Program-made: the position numbers and the translations under genes
Notes under the pieces: generated by a model
The model's input: only the letters and a program-made list of their open reading frames with translations
Told to the model about the DNA's origin: nothing
The model's database searches: none
Shown: positions 25,382 to 33,166 of the stretch, one piece after another
Position numbering within the stretch: the first letter of the stretch is position 1
Layout of the letters: every line of letters starts with the position of its first letter
Assembly: GCA_905214875.1 (NCBI GenBank)
Contig: CAJMNR010000023.1
Span: 1-64,000 of the forward strand
Length of the DNA: 64,000 nt
Source of the DNA: an uncultured bacterium
GTDB taxonomy: Bacteria; Bacillota; Clostridia; Lachnospirales; Lachnospiraceae
Reading direction: 5' to 3'

Positions 25382-26419
25382 ATGAAAACAAGTGATTTTT
25401 ATTTTGATTTACCAGAAGAATTAATTGCACAAGATCCATTACAAAAACGCGATAGTTCAAGACTATTGCTTCTTGATAAAGAGACAGGAGAATTTAGACA
25501 CAAAGTATTCCATGATATTATCGATTATCTTAATCCAGGTGATTGTCTAGTTGTTAATAATACAAAAGTTATTCCTGCTCGTTTGATCGGAGAAAAAGAA
25601 GGAACAGGCGCTAAGATTGAACTTCTTTTATTAAAAAGAAAAGAAAATGATGTTTGGGAAACGCTTGTTAAGCCTGGTAAAAAGGCGAAAGTCGGAACAA
25701 AGATTATCTTTGGAGGCGGATTACTTACTGCTACTGTAATCGAAGTAATTGAAGATGGTAATCGTCATATCAAATTTGAATACGATGGCATTTTTGAAGA
25801 AATCTTAGACCAATTAGGTCAAATGCCACTTCCACCATATATTACACATAGATTAGAAGATAAGAACCGTTATCAGACAGTATATGCAAAATACGAAGGA
25901 AGTGCAGCAGCACCAACTGCTGGATTACATTTTACAAATGAGTTATTAGAAGCATTGAAGGAAAAAGGAGTAGTAATCGCTTCCGTAACACTTCATGTAG
26001 GGCTTGGTACATTCAGACCGGTAAAAGTAGATGACGTGACACAACATCACATGCATTCTGAATTTTACCAGGTTGAGGAAAGTGAAGCGAAAAAGATTAA
26101 CGATGCAAAAGCAAGCGGACATCGCGTTATTTGTGTTGGTACGACAAGCTGTAGAACAATTGAAAGTGCAGCTACGGAAGACGGTATTGTAAAAGCAGGA
26201 CATGGAGATACTTCTATCTTTATTTACCCTGGTTACAAATTCAAAGTGTTAGATGAATTGATTACAAACTTCCATTTGCCAGAATCAACATTACTTATGT
26301 TAGTATCCGCATTAGCAGGGAAAGAGCATATTATGGCAGCTTACGAGGAAGCTGTAAAAGAACGTTACCGTTTCTTCTCATTTGGAGATGCCATGTTTAT
26401 TACAACCAATGTAAAATAA
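25382..26419 (+). CDS. queA: S-adenosylmethionine:tRNA ribosyltransferase-isomerase
   Basis: A 345-residue enzyme that transfers the ribosyl moiety of SAM to preQ1-tRNA to form epoxyqueuosine. The N-terminus M-K-T-S-D-F-Y-F-D-L-P-E-E-L-I-A is a family hallmark, and the motifs A-P-T-A-G-L-H-F-T and L-H-V-G-L-G-T-F-R-P are intact. The length matches E. coli QueA (about 356). It is followed 15 nt later by a lipid-kinase gene and may be co-transcribed with it. The upstream 250 bases contain TATAAT at 25245 and TTGACA at 25279, but no correctly spaced pair. Confidence 0.96.
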   Translation: MKTSDFYFDLPEELIAQDPLQKRDSSRLLLLDKETGEFRHKVFHDIIDYLNPGDCLVVNNTKVIPARLIGEKEGTGAKIELLLLKRKENDVWETLVKPGKKAKVGTKIIFGGGLLTATVIEVIEDGNRHIKFEYDGIFEEILDQLGQMPLPPYITHRLEDKNRYQTVYAKYEGSAAAPTAGLHFTNELLEALKEKGVVIASVTLHVGLGTFRPVKVDDVTQHHMHSEFYQVEESEAKKINDAKASGHRVICVGTTSCRTIESAATEDGIVKAGHGDTSIFIYPGYKFKVLDELITNFHLPESTLLMLVSALAGKEHIMAAYEEAVKERYRFFSFGDAMFITTNVK

Positions 26420-26434
26420 TAGGAAGGTGACAAA

Positions 26435-27349
26435 GTGGATAGAACGAAATTATTATTTGTATATAATCCATTTGCCGGAAAAGGTGTAATAAGAAGCAAG
26501 TTATCGTATATTCTCGAGACTTTTTCTAATGCGGGCTACGAAGTTACCGTACATGCAACGAGAAGAAGAAACGATGCTACAGAGGTAGTCGCAAAATATG
26601 GAAGTAACTATGATATCGTTGCTTGTTCTGGAGGCGATGGAACGTTAAATGAAGTTGCCACTGGAATCATGCAATGTGAGAAGAAACCGCTTTGCGGTTA
26701 TATTCCTGCAGGAACGACAAATGACTGTGCCTCAAGCTTAGGGATTCCTAAGAACATGGTAGAAGCAGCAAATACCATTGTAGAAGGCGGAGTGTTCCCT
26801 TATGACCTTGGTAAGCTAAATGATGATTATTTTATCTATGTTGCTGGATTTGGAGCATTTACCGATGTAAGTTATGCAACGAGCCAGTCAGTAAAAAATA
26901 TTTTCGGAAGACTTGCTTATTTGTTAGAAGGCGTTAAGCGTATTCCGAGTTTACAGTCCTATCATTATAAAGTGTATTATGATGATCAGGAAATCGACGA
27001 TGAATTTTTATTTGGTATGGTAAGTAACTCGAATTCCGTTGGTGGTTTTAAAGGGTTAAATGGACCTGATGTTTCTTTAAATGATGGGTTATTCGAAGTG
27101 ACGTTAATCAAGAGACCGCATAATGCGCTTGATCTTCAGTCCATTATTAACTCCTTATTAACTGGGGACAGAACAAGCAGCCATATCATCTCGTTCCATG
27201 CAAATCATGTGAAGTTTGTTTCGGACGAAATGGTTCCTTGGACGATTGATGGTGAGTTTGGTGGTAATTTAAAAGAAGCGGATATATTTAATCTGAAGCA
27301 TGCCATATCGTTTAAGGTAAAAGGTACCGAGGGCGATGACGGTGAATAA
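26435..27349 (+). CDS. YegS/BmrU-family lipid (diacylglycerol) kinase
   Basis: A 304-residue soluble kinase of the diacylglycerol kinase catalytic family. It has N-P-F-A-G-K-G near the N-terminus, the ATP-binding signature S-G-G-D-G-T-L-N-E-V, and P-A-G-T-T-N-D-C-A, as in DgkB/YegS proteins. It probably phosphorylates diacylglycerol or a related lipid at the inner membrane face, recycling lipoteichoic-acid by-products. The start is GTG with AGGAAGG 7 nt upstream. The gene is likely transcribed with queA and ends before the hairpin cluster. Confidence 0.9.
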   Translation: MDRTKLLFVYNPFAGKGVIRSKLSYILETFSNAGYEVTVHATRRRNDATEVVAKYGSNYDIVACSGGDGTLNEVATGIMQCEKKPLCGYIPAGTTNDCASSLGIPKNMVEAANTIVEGGVFPYDLGKLNDDYFIYVAGFGAFTDVSYATSQSVKNIFGRLAYLLEGVKRIPSLQSYHYKVYYDDQEIDDEFLFGMVSNSNSVGGFKGLNGPDVSLNDGLFEVTLIKRPHNALDLQSIINSLLTGDRTSSHIISFHANHVKFVSDEMVPWTIDGEFGGNLKEADIFNLKHAISFKVKGTEGDDGE

Positions 27350-27356
27350 AAGCTTT

Positions 27357-27504
27357 GGATGAAATCAGGATTTCATCCATTCCCTGTGAGGAATCAATTA
27401 GCGCTCGCTCGTGCAAGCCTAAAAAACAGGCCTACTCGCGCTAATTCGGCAGACGAAAAGCGCGGTTTCCGCCTGCCGATTAAAATGAAAACCGATGGTT
27501 TTCA
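27357..27504. repeat. cluster of four stem-loops after the lipid-kinase gene
   Basis: Four consecutive hairpins fill this stretch. The first has a 10-bp stem with a 2-nt loop (27357-27366/27369-27378). The second is nested: AATTAGCGC 27396-27404 with 27438-27446, and GCCT/AGGC inside. The third is also nested: TCGGCAG 27446-27452 with 27473-27479, and GCGG/CCGC inside. The fourth has an 8-bp stem (27486-27493/27497-27504). It is locally GC-rich. It may be a palindromic intergenic repeat element or a structured 3' untranslated region. Confidence 0.6.
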
Positions 27505-27559
27505 AACTTTCCCCCAAGAAAAACTACGTAGAATAAAAGGTTTTCTTTGTTTACAAGCT

Positions 27560-27594
27560 AAGAGGCAGGTGCGTTTTACGCACCTGCCTCTTTT
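27560..27594 (+). terminator. strong intrinsic terminator
   Basis: A 14-bp perfect stem (27560-27573 with 27579-27592) followed by TT, closing the queA/lipid-kinase unit after the hairpin cluster. The following 27595-27760 is AT-rich with no confident promoter. Confidence 0.85.
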
Positions 27595-27760
27595 AAGTTT
27601 TCTGGGAGTGAATCCAGGGAAATGGTTGCAAAGGTGGGGAGGGCATGTAGTTTATTGGTTTCTGTATGTTCTATTTAATCGTTTGCTCATATTTATATTT
27701 CCTTTTCTTCTTTTTCTGCTATAGTTTAATTAGTTTTGGTTAATGGAAGGGGAGGTCAGT

Positions 27761-28561
27761 TTGAATCTTTTGATTTCGGTTTGTGAGGATTTTTTTGAGC
27801 CTGTGAAGGTGATGTTACATTCGGCAGGAAGGTATAATTCTAATTTGCAGGTGTATTTGATTTATAGTTCGCTTTCTATGGAGAAGGTGGAGGAACTGGA
27901 GAAATTTGTTGAGACGGAGTGTGGTGGCAAGCTGCATGCGATTTTGGCAGATGGGTATTTTGAGGATGTACCGCTATCGGAACAGTATAAGAAGCCGGAG
28001 CTTTATTTTCGGTTGTTAGCGCCTTACATATTGCCTCAGGAGATGGATCGGATTCTATATATGGATGCGGATATTGTAGTTAATGGGGCTTTAGATGAGT
28101 TTTATAATCAGGAGTTTGATGGCGAGTATTTTGCTGTTGTAAGGGATCGGTTTGAATTTTGTGATGTAGTGGTGGAGCAGAAGAAGAAGCTTGGGCTTAA
28201 GGAGGAAGATGTTTACTTTAACTCGGGAGTCATTTTGTTTCAGTTGAAGGAGTTTCGGGAGCATATTACACTTGATATGATTATGGACTTTATTGAGAAG
28301 AATCGAGAAAAGCTTGTTTATTTTGATCAAGATATATTGAATTGCCTTGCTAAGGATCATAAGAAGCTTTGTGATGAGAAGTATAATTTTCAGGCTTATC
28401 CATTAGAGGAACTGGACGCTAAATGGGTGGAAAGGGAGAATATCGTGATACATTATACGGATCTTCCTAAGCCTTGGGATAAAGCGTATAACGCAAATCT
28501 TGGATACATCTATGAAGAAGCAGCAAGAAAAGCAGGAGTATGCAGATATCTTAATGCATAG
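27761..28561 (+). CDS. glycosyltransferase family 8 protein
   Basis: A GT8-family glycosyltransferase of 266 residues. The metal- and nucleotide-sugar-binding D-x-D appears in L-Y-M-D-A-D-I-V-V-N-G, and I-V-I-H-Y-T near the end gives the C-terminal metal-ligand His. GT8 enzymes transfer glucose or galactose with retention, often onto lipopolysaccharide or wall polymers; acceptor unknown. AAGGGGAGG lies 5 nt before a TTG, which I take as the start over ATG 27743. Codon use is unlike its neighbours, with many GAG, AAG, GTG and TTG codons, which suggests horizontal acquisition. Confidence 0.85.
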   Translation: MNLLISVCEDFFEPVKVMLHSAGRYNSNLQVYLIYSSLSMEKVEELEKFVETECGGKLHAILADGYFEDVPLSEQYKKPELYFRLLAPYILPQEMDRILYMDADIVVNGALDEFYNQEFDGEYFAVVRDRFEFCDVVVEQKKKLGLKEEDVYFNSGVILFQLKEFREHITLDMIMDFIEKNREKLVYFDQDILNCLAKDHKKLCDEKYNFQAYPLEELDAKWVERENIVIHYTDLPKPWDKAYNANLGYIYEEAARKAGVCRYLNA

Positions 28562-28566
28562 ATAAA

Positions 28567-28606
28567 AAAGAGGTAACACAAGTTGATATAATTGTGTTAC
28601 CTCTTT
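28567..28606 (-). terminator. terminator between GT8 and lipoprotein genes
   Basis: A 15-bp perfect stem (28567-28581 with 28592-28606). On the minus strand it is followed by a T run (28566-28564), so it chiefly ends the lipoprotein gene; it may also serve the GT8 gene. Confidence 0.75.
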
Positions 28607-28620
28607 GGGTTTCTACAAGA

Positions 28621-29232
28621 CTAGTTAGCTTTTGCTGTGGCTTCTGGTGCGGCACTTGCATTTGGTGCTTGTCCACCTTTGCCGCCACCGCCGCCGAAGG
28701 ACTGACTAGTAATTGTTGTTGCAGTCTTATTATCGTCGGATAATTCAAAGGAAATAATATCCCCTACTTGTAAATCACTGATTGTTCCATCTTTGGATTC
28801 ATCTCTTGATTTGATACTGATTTTAGTAGAATCACTGATTGTGATTGTTTGAGTCTCTCCAGTAAGATCTAACATAGATCCTCTGTTTCCACCTTTTTTG
28901 TTTGCATCATCAGAACCAGTAGGAGCCTGAGGAGCATTTGCATCATCAGAACCAGTTGGAGCATCTGGCTTTCCAGATGGTTTTGTCTGATTATCGCCGT
29001 TTGGTTTATTTCCCATTTGTTTCATTGTCCCTAATGCAACAGTTATAGTTGTATCATCGATAGCTGTAATTTGGCCATAAGTGCCACTTGCTTGTTGGTT
29101 ATTTGTTTGTGCAGCAGCAGTTTCAACAGCAGTATTTGTTGTGTCGGAAGAACTATCAGAACCTCCACATCCTACTAATAACATAGCACTTACTAAACCT
29201 ACACTTATTATTTTTAATGATCTGCATCTCAT
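28621..29232 (-). CDS. secreted lipoprotein of unknown function
   Basis: A 203-residue protein with a signal peptide and lipobox (L-L-V-G-C, Cys at about residue 22), so it is probably lipid-anchored outside the membrane. A low-complexity Ser/Asp/Thr region follows. Then comes Q-I-T-A-I-D-D-T-T-I-T-V-A-L, typical of the OB-like DUF5666 group, and a Pro/Gly/Asp-rich insert holding P-T-G-S-D-D-A-N twice. A second beta-rich part (T-I-S-D-L-Q-V-G-D-I-I-S-F) and a Gly-rich tail complete it. The ATG at 29232 was chosen because the lipobox is then correctly placed; AAAGGG lies 11-12 nt upstream. Confidence 0.75.
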   Translation of the reverse strand: MRCRSLKIISVGLVSAMLLVGCGGSDSSSDTTNTAVETAAAQTNNQQASGTYGQITAIDDTTITVALGTMKQMGNKPNGDNQTKPSGKPDAPTGSDDANAPQAPTGSDDANKKGGNRGSMLDLTGETQTITISDSTKISIKSRDESKDGTISDLQVGDIISFELSDDNKTATTITSQSFGGGGGKGGQAPNASAAPEATAKAN

Positions 29233-29327
29233 TATGTAGCACACCCTTTCACATTTTCTTTTCGTAATGATTACGCTATACATTATTACGAAAAAGTGTG
29301 AACAGAGTGTGTTTGTAATGTGAAAAT

Positions 29328-30605
29328 TTATTGGATTAATCGGTCAAGGTCTTTGTAGAAGGTTGGATAAGAGATATCTACACATTCACTACCGTTAATG
29401 ATCGTTTCCCCAGAGGCGTTGATTCCAGCAATGGCAAATGACATTGCAATACGGTGGTCAAGATGAGATTCAATCGTAGTACCATGAAGTTCTTTACCGC
29501 CGTGAATGATCATTCCGTCTTCTGTAGCTGTGATATCAGCACCCATAGCCTTTAGATTCGTTACCATGACATCAATACGATTGGATTCTTTTACTTTTAG
29601 TTCTTGCGCATCTTTGATGATAGTAGTGCCGTCTGCGAAACATGCAAGTACGGCAAGTAAAGGAATTTCATCGATTAGGGTAGGAATTAATTCGCCTTCG
29701 ATTGTCGTTCCTTTTAGAGAGCTTGTTTTTACTAAAAGATCAGCAACCTTCTCTAAGCCTTCTAAACGCTTGTTTAGAAGCTCTACGTGACCTCCCATTG
29801 CTTTTACGACACGAAGGATACCGTCTCTTGTAGGATTGATTCCAACGTTTTTGATAAGGATTTCAGAGTTTGGTGTAATCAGTCCTGCACCGATGAAATA
29901 AGCGGCAGAGGAAATATCGCCAGGCACTTTGATATCTCTAGCTGTAAGCATATCACAAGGAGTGATGGTAGCCGTTGTTCCCTCGCTTTTGATGGAGGCA
30001 CCAAAGTAATCTAACATTAATTCGCTGTGGTTTCTAGAAAGATAAGGTTCTGTAACAGAAGTAGAACCGTCTGCAAATAAACCAGCAAGAAGAATGCTTG
30101 ATTTTACCTGTGCAGAGGCTACTGGTGAGTCATAATGTATGCTGTTAAGCTTTTTTCCTTTGATCTCTAAAGGCGCGCAGTTATTGTCTTTTACACTAGT
30201 AATATCTGCACCCATAAGACGAAGAGGCGTCATGATTCTGCCCATAGGACGTCTTTGGATGGAAGCATCTCCAGTAACCGTAACAGAAAAATCAGTGGCA
30301 GAAAGGATGCCGGACATAAGTCGCATCGTAGTGCCACTGTTTCCTACGTCAAGGATACCTTCTGGCTTTTTAAGCCCACGAAGCCCTTTGCCGTGAATGA
30401 CTACAGAGTCTATGTTATTTTCTATTTGAATTCCCATCTTACGAAAGCAGTCGATGCTGGATAGACAGTCTGCGCCTTGCAAGAAGTTTGTAACGTGTGT
30501 CGTTCCTGTTGCAAGCGAACCAAGCATGATTGCTCTATGAGAAATGGACTTATCGCCAGGGACATCGATTTCGCCTTGCAATTGAGATACTTTTTTGAAT
30601 TTCAT
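29328..30605 (-). CDS. aroA: 3-phosphoshikimate 1-carboxyvinyltransferase (EPSP synthase)
   Basis: A 425-residue EPSP synthase, sixth step of the shikimate pathway, joining phosphoenolpyruvate and shikimate-3-phosphate. The N-terminal motif P-G-D-K-S-I-S-H-R-A and the PEP-site motif L-D-V-G-N-S-G-T-T-M-R-L are intact; the latter has Gly then Asn-Ser-Gly as in standard enzymes. The length is typical (about 427). It is the last gene of the aroF-tyrA-aroA operon, 46 nt after tyrA. Confidence 0.96.
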   Translation of the reverse strand: MKFKKVSQLQGEIDVPGDKSISHRAIMLGSLATGTTHVTNFLQGADCLSSIDCFRKMGIQIENNIDSVVIHGKGLRGLKKPEGILDVGNSGTTMRLMSGILSATDFSVTVTGDASIQRRPMGRIMTPLRLMGADITSVKDNNCAPLEIKGKKLNSIHYDSPVASAQVKSSILLAGLFADGSTSVTEPYLSRNHSELMLDYFGASIKSEGTTATITPCDMLTARDIKVPGDISSAAYFIGAGLITPNSEILIKNVGINPTRDGILRVVKAMGGHVELLNKRLEGLEKVADLLVKTSSLKGTTIEGELIPTLIDEIPLLAVLACFADGTTIIKDAQELKVKESNRIDVMVTNLKAMGADITATEDGMIIHGGKELHGTTIESHLDHRIAMSFAIAGINASGETIINGSECVDISYPTFYKDLDRLIQ

Positions 30606-30651
30606 TGATCTATTCCTCCTGGTAAAAAGTTGTTACTATTCTATCATAAAA

Positions 30652-31767
30652 CTAACGCTCATAGATAGTATAATTATAATTTCTAAGGCATTTTGCGGCT
30701 TTTATGGCACCTTCTTTTGTATAAAGTTCAAGACGCAGTACGCCATCCTCAAACTCACGGTTATGGATGATGCCGATATTCTTGATGCTCACATGATTGG
30801 TTGCAAGAATTGTCGCAACAGTAGCAATGGCACCTTCCTCATCCATCAAGTCGAGGTAAAGTTCATGTACTTTTTCAATTAAGCCCACCGATTTATTAGG
30901 AATCTGGTCGCGGTAGGATTTTGCCTCATCAAAGAAGGAGAGAAGTTTCTCTTCGTTTTGTTCTTCGATGTAAAGCTTTATGGTTTCTAATTTTTCTATG
31001 TAACGATTTAAAAATTGCAAGATACTTTTCTGATTGGTCAGACAGATGTTCTGCCACATAATTGGAGAGGAAGAAGTGATACGAGTGATATCCTTAAATC
31101 CTCCTGCTGCAAGTAGGCGCATCGTTTCGTTTTCATCGTCATTTTCCTTAACTGTATTCACAAGGCTGGCTGAAATAATATGTGGTACGTGACTGATTGC
31201 CGATACGACGTCATCATGATAAGAAGCCTCGAGGATTATCGGAATGGCACCGACAGATTTTACTAAATCCACCATACAGTCGACTTTTTCTTGCGCTACT
31301 TGGTCGGTTGGAGTAAGAACATAGTAAGCATTTTCAAGTAAGGTAACGATTGAATGTTCATATCCTGTCTTTTCTGTTCCTGCCATTGGATGGCCACCGA
31401 TAAAATACTCATCTAGGCCAAGTGCATGGACAGCTTCACAGATGTTTCCTTTGACACTGCCTACATCTGTCAAGATGCAGCCAGGTTTTAGGATTGGTTT
31501 TAATTCTTTTAAATACTTTATGTTATTAAGGACAGGTGCACAAAGGAAGATGATATCGCAGTTCGAAAAGCCAGTGGCCAAGTCAGTAACGATTTCATCT
31601 AGTACACCATCCTGTTTTGCAAGTTCCAGGCTCTTGTTTGGAACGCCCTTGTGATAATTGTAAGCAATCAGCGTTTGGTTGTTTGAGGTTGGCTTAGATT
31701 TCAAAGCTCGGGCTATGGATCCGCCAATTAATCCAAAGCCGATAAAGCCAATACAAATATCTTCCAT
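30652..31767 (-). CDS. tyrA: prephenate dehydrogenase with C-terminal ACT domain
   Basis: A 371-residue NAD-dependent dehydrogenase converting prephenate to 4-hydroxyphenylpyruvate for tyrosine synthesis. The Rossmann motif G-F-I-G-F-G-L-I-G-G-S is at the N-terminus; G-G-H-P-M-A-G-T-E and S-H-V-P-H are the family active-site motifs. Residues from about 295 form an ACT domain (L-M-D-E-E-G-A-I-A-T-V-A), implying tyrosine feedback control. It lies 11 nt after aroF, hence co-transcribed with it. Confidence 0.93.
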   Translation of the reverse strand: MEDICIGFIGFGLIGGSIARALKSKPTSNNQTLIAYNYHKGVPNKSLELAKQDGVLDEIVTDLATGFSNCDIIFLCAPVLNNIKYLKELKPILKPGCILTDVGSVKGNICEAVHALGLDEYFIGGHPMAGTEKTGYEHSIVTLLENAYYVLTPTDQVAQEKVDCMVDLVKSVGAIPIILEASYHDDVVSAISHVPHIISASLVNTVKENDDENETMRLLAAGGFKDITRITSSSPIMWQNICLTNQKSILQFLNRYIEKLETIKLYIEEQNEEKLLSFFDEAKSYRDQIPNKSVGLIEKVHELYLDLMDEEGAIATVATILATNHVSIKNIGIIHNREFEDGVLRLELYTKEGAIKAAKCLRNYNYTIYER

Positions 31768-31778
31768 TGCAAATCCTC

Positions 31779-32792
31779 CTAAAGTGTCTTTTGAAAATGT
31801 GGTGCAAGTGTTTTTAATTCTGCCATAAGTTCATTAAACTGGTCAAATGTCAAGGATTGTGGTCCATCAGATAACGCAGTCTTTGGATCTGGATGTGTCT
31901 CGATCATAAGTCCATCAGCGCCAACTGCTAAAGCAGCTTTGGATAATGGTGCTACGTAGCCTCTTACACCTGTTGCATGGCTAGGATCTACAATAATTGG
32001 TAAATGACTCTTTTGTTTGATGACTGGAACTGCACTTAAATCTAATGTGTTACGTGTTGCAGTTTCAAACGTACGGATACCACGTTCGCAAAGCACGACG
32101 TTAGGATTACCTTCAGCCATAATGTATTCTGCAGCATTTAACCATTCGTCGATCGTAGCAGCCATACCACGTTTTAAGAGAATTGGAAGGCCTGTTTTAC
32201 CAGCTTCTTTTAATAGATAAAAGTTTTGCATGTTACGTGTACCGATTTGAAGCATATCCACGTATTTGACAGCGGATTCAATGGCTTCAAGGCTAGTAAC
32301 TTCACAAACGATGCTAAGGCCTGTTGCGTCTTTGGCTTCCTTCATTAATTGAAGTCCACGTTCTTCAAGACCTTGGAATGCATATGGGCTTGTTCTTGGC
32401 TTGTAAGCGCCGCCACGTAAGATTTGAGCACCAGCTTTTTTGATTGCTCTTGCAGTTTCTAAGATTTGAGATTCACTTTCAACGGAACATGGTCCGGACA
32501 TGATTGTGAATTCGTCTCCACCGATGAAAGTGTTTCCTACTTTGATTTTAGAACTTTCCGGATGGAATTTACGGTTGCTTAATTTATAGCTTTCTGTAAC
32601 AGGTACGATTTTATCTACGCCTGGTGCAATTTCGATATTGTGATTTTCTAATCTTGATTTATCTCCGATCACGCCAATAATCGTGATTTCTTTACCACTG
32701 GAGATATGAGCTTCAAGCCCCTCTTTTTCTACGAGATGTTTTACGTTTTCTATGGAGTCAATAGTTGCTCCTGGTTTCATTACAATAATCAT
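31779..32792 (-). CDS. aroF: 3-deoxy-7-phosphoheptulonate (DAHP) synthase, type I-beta
   Basis: A 337-residue DAHP synthase, first step of the shikimate pathway. An N-terminal ferredoxin-like regulatory domain (about 1-70) precedes the TIM barrel, as in Thermotoga maritima DAHP synthase (338 aa). G-P-C-S-V-E-S, R-G-G-A-Y-K-P-R-T-S-P and D-P-S-H-A-T-G are the substrate- and metal-binding motifs. Two in-frame ATGs each have a good ribosome-binding site (32810 behind AAAGGAG; 32792 behind AGGAG). I chose 32792 because family members begin M-I-I-V-M-K. It heads the aromatic operon, with a strong promoter and a 31-bp dyad upstream. Confidence 0.93.
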   Translation of the reverse strand: MIIVMKPGATIDSIENVKHLVEKEGLEAHISSGKEITIIGVIGDKSRLENHNIEIAPGVDKIVPVTESYKLSNRKFHPESSKIKVGNTFIGGDEFTIMSGPCSVESESQILETARAIKKAGAQILRGGAYKPRTSPYAFQGLEERGLQLMKEAKDATGLSIVCEVTSLEAIESAVKYVDMLQIGTRNMQNFYLLKEAGKTGLPILLKRGMAATIDEWLNAAEYIMAEGNPNVVLCERGIRTFETATRNTLDLSAVPVIKQKSHLPIIVDPSHATGVRGYVAPLSKAALAVGADGLMIETHPDPKTALSDGPQSLTFDQFNELMAELKTLAPHFQKTL

Positions 32793-32890
32793 ATTTATGT
32801 CTCCTATCATTTTATAGCTCCTTTCAAATATATGTAGTCAATGATTAGTGTTTCCCTGAAAAGAGCATTTATGTTTTTCTTATATAAACT

Positions 32891-32919
32891 ATATTACTAT
32901 TTTAGGTACGACATGTCAA
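32891..32919 (-). promoter_or_regulatory. promoter of the aroF-tyrA-aroA operon
   Basis: On the minus strand: consensus TTGACA (32919-32914), 17-nt spacer, TAATAT (32896-32891). The predicted leader is about 90 nt; no T-box or attenuator hairpin with a T run is evident in it. Confidence 0.75.
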
Positions 32920-32921
32920 TG

Positions 32922-32952
32922 CTTTAAAGCGTTAAACTTTTACGCTTTAAAG
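32922..32952. promoter_or_regulatory. 31-bp perfect dyad directly upstream of the aroF -35 element
   Basis: CTTTAAAGCGT (32922-32932) is repeated inverted as ACGCTTTAAAG (32942-32952) around a 9-nt centre; each arm itself contains the palindrome CTTTAAAG. It ends two bases from the -35 box, the usual place for an activator or an upstream repressor site. The remaining 32953-33089 is AT-rich with nothing I can name. Confidence 0.7.
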
Positions 32953-33089
32953 TGAAAACATTTCTGTTAAAATTCGACTTTTTGACTCATAATTTATGAT
33001 ATTTTAAAACTAATGCAATGTAAATTTGTGAATATGCTGAAAAATGACAAACATCTAACAAAATGTCTGTGAAATATTTATAAAAAAGG

Positions 33090-33118
33090 TTGTACATACT
33101 AGCAATTATTAGTAAAAT
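33090..33118 (+). promoter_or_regulatory. promoter of the EF-G-like gene
   Basis: TTGTAC (33090-33095), 17-nt spacer, TAAAAT (33113-33118), about 50 nt before the start codon. Confidence 0.6.
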
Positions 33119-33166
33119 GTATTTATGGAAATGTGATCCATAAGAAATAGTATTGGAGGTATTTAT

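Noticed and set aside
27359..27724. 121-residue open frame over the hairpin cluster
   Set aside because: It reads straight through several perfect stem-loops and a terminator, and has no ribosome-binding site.
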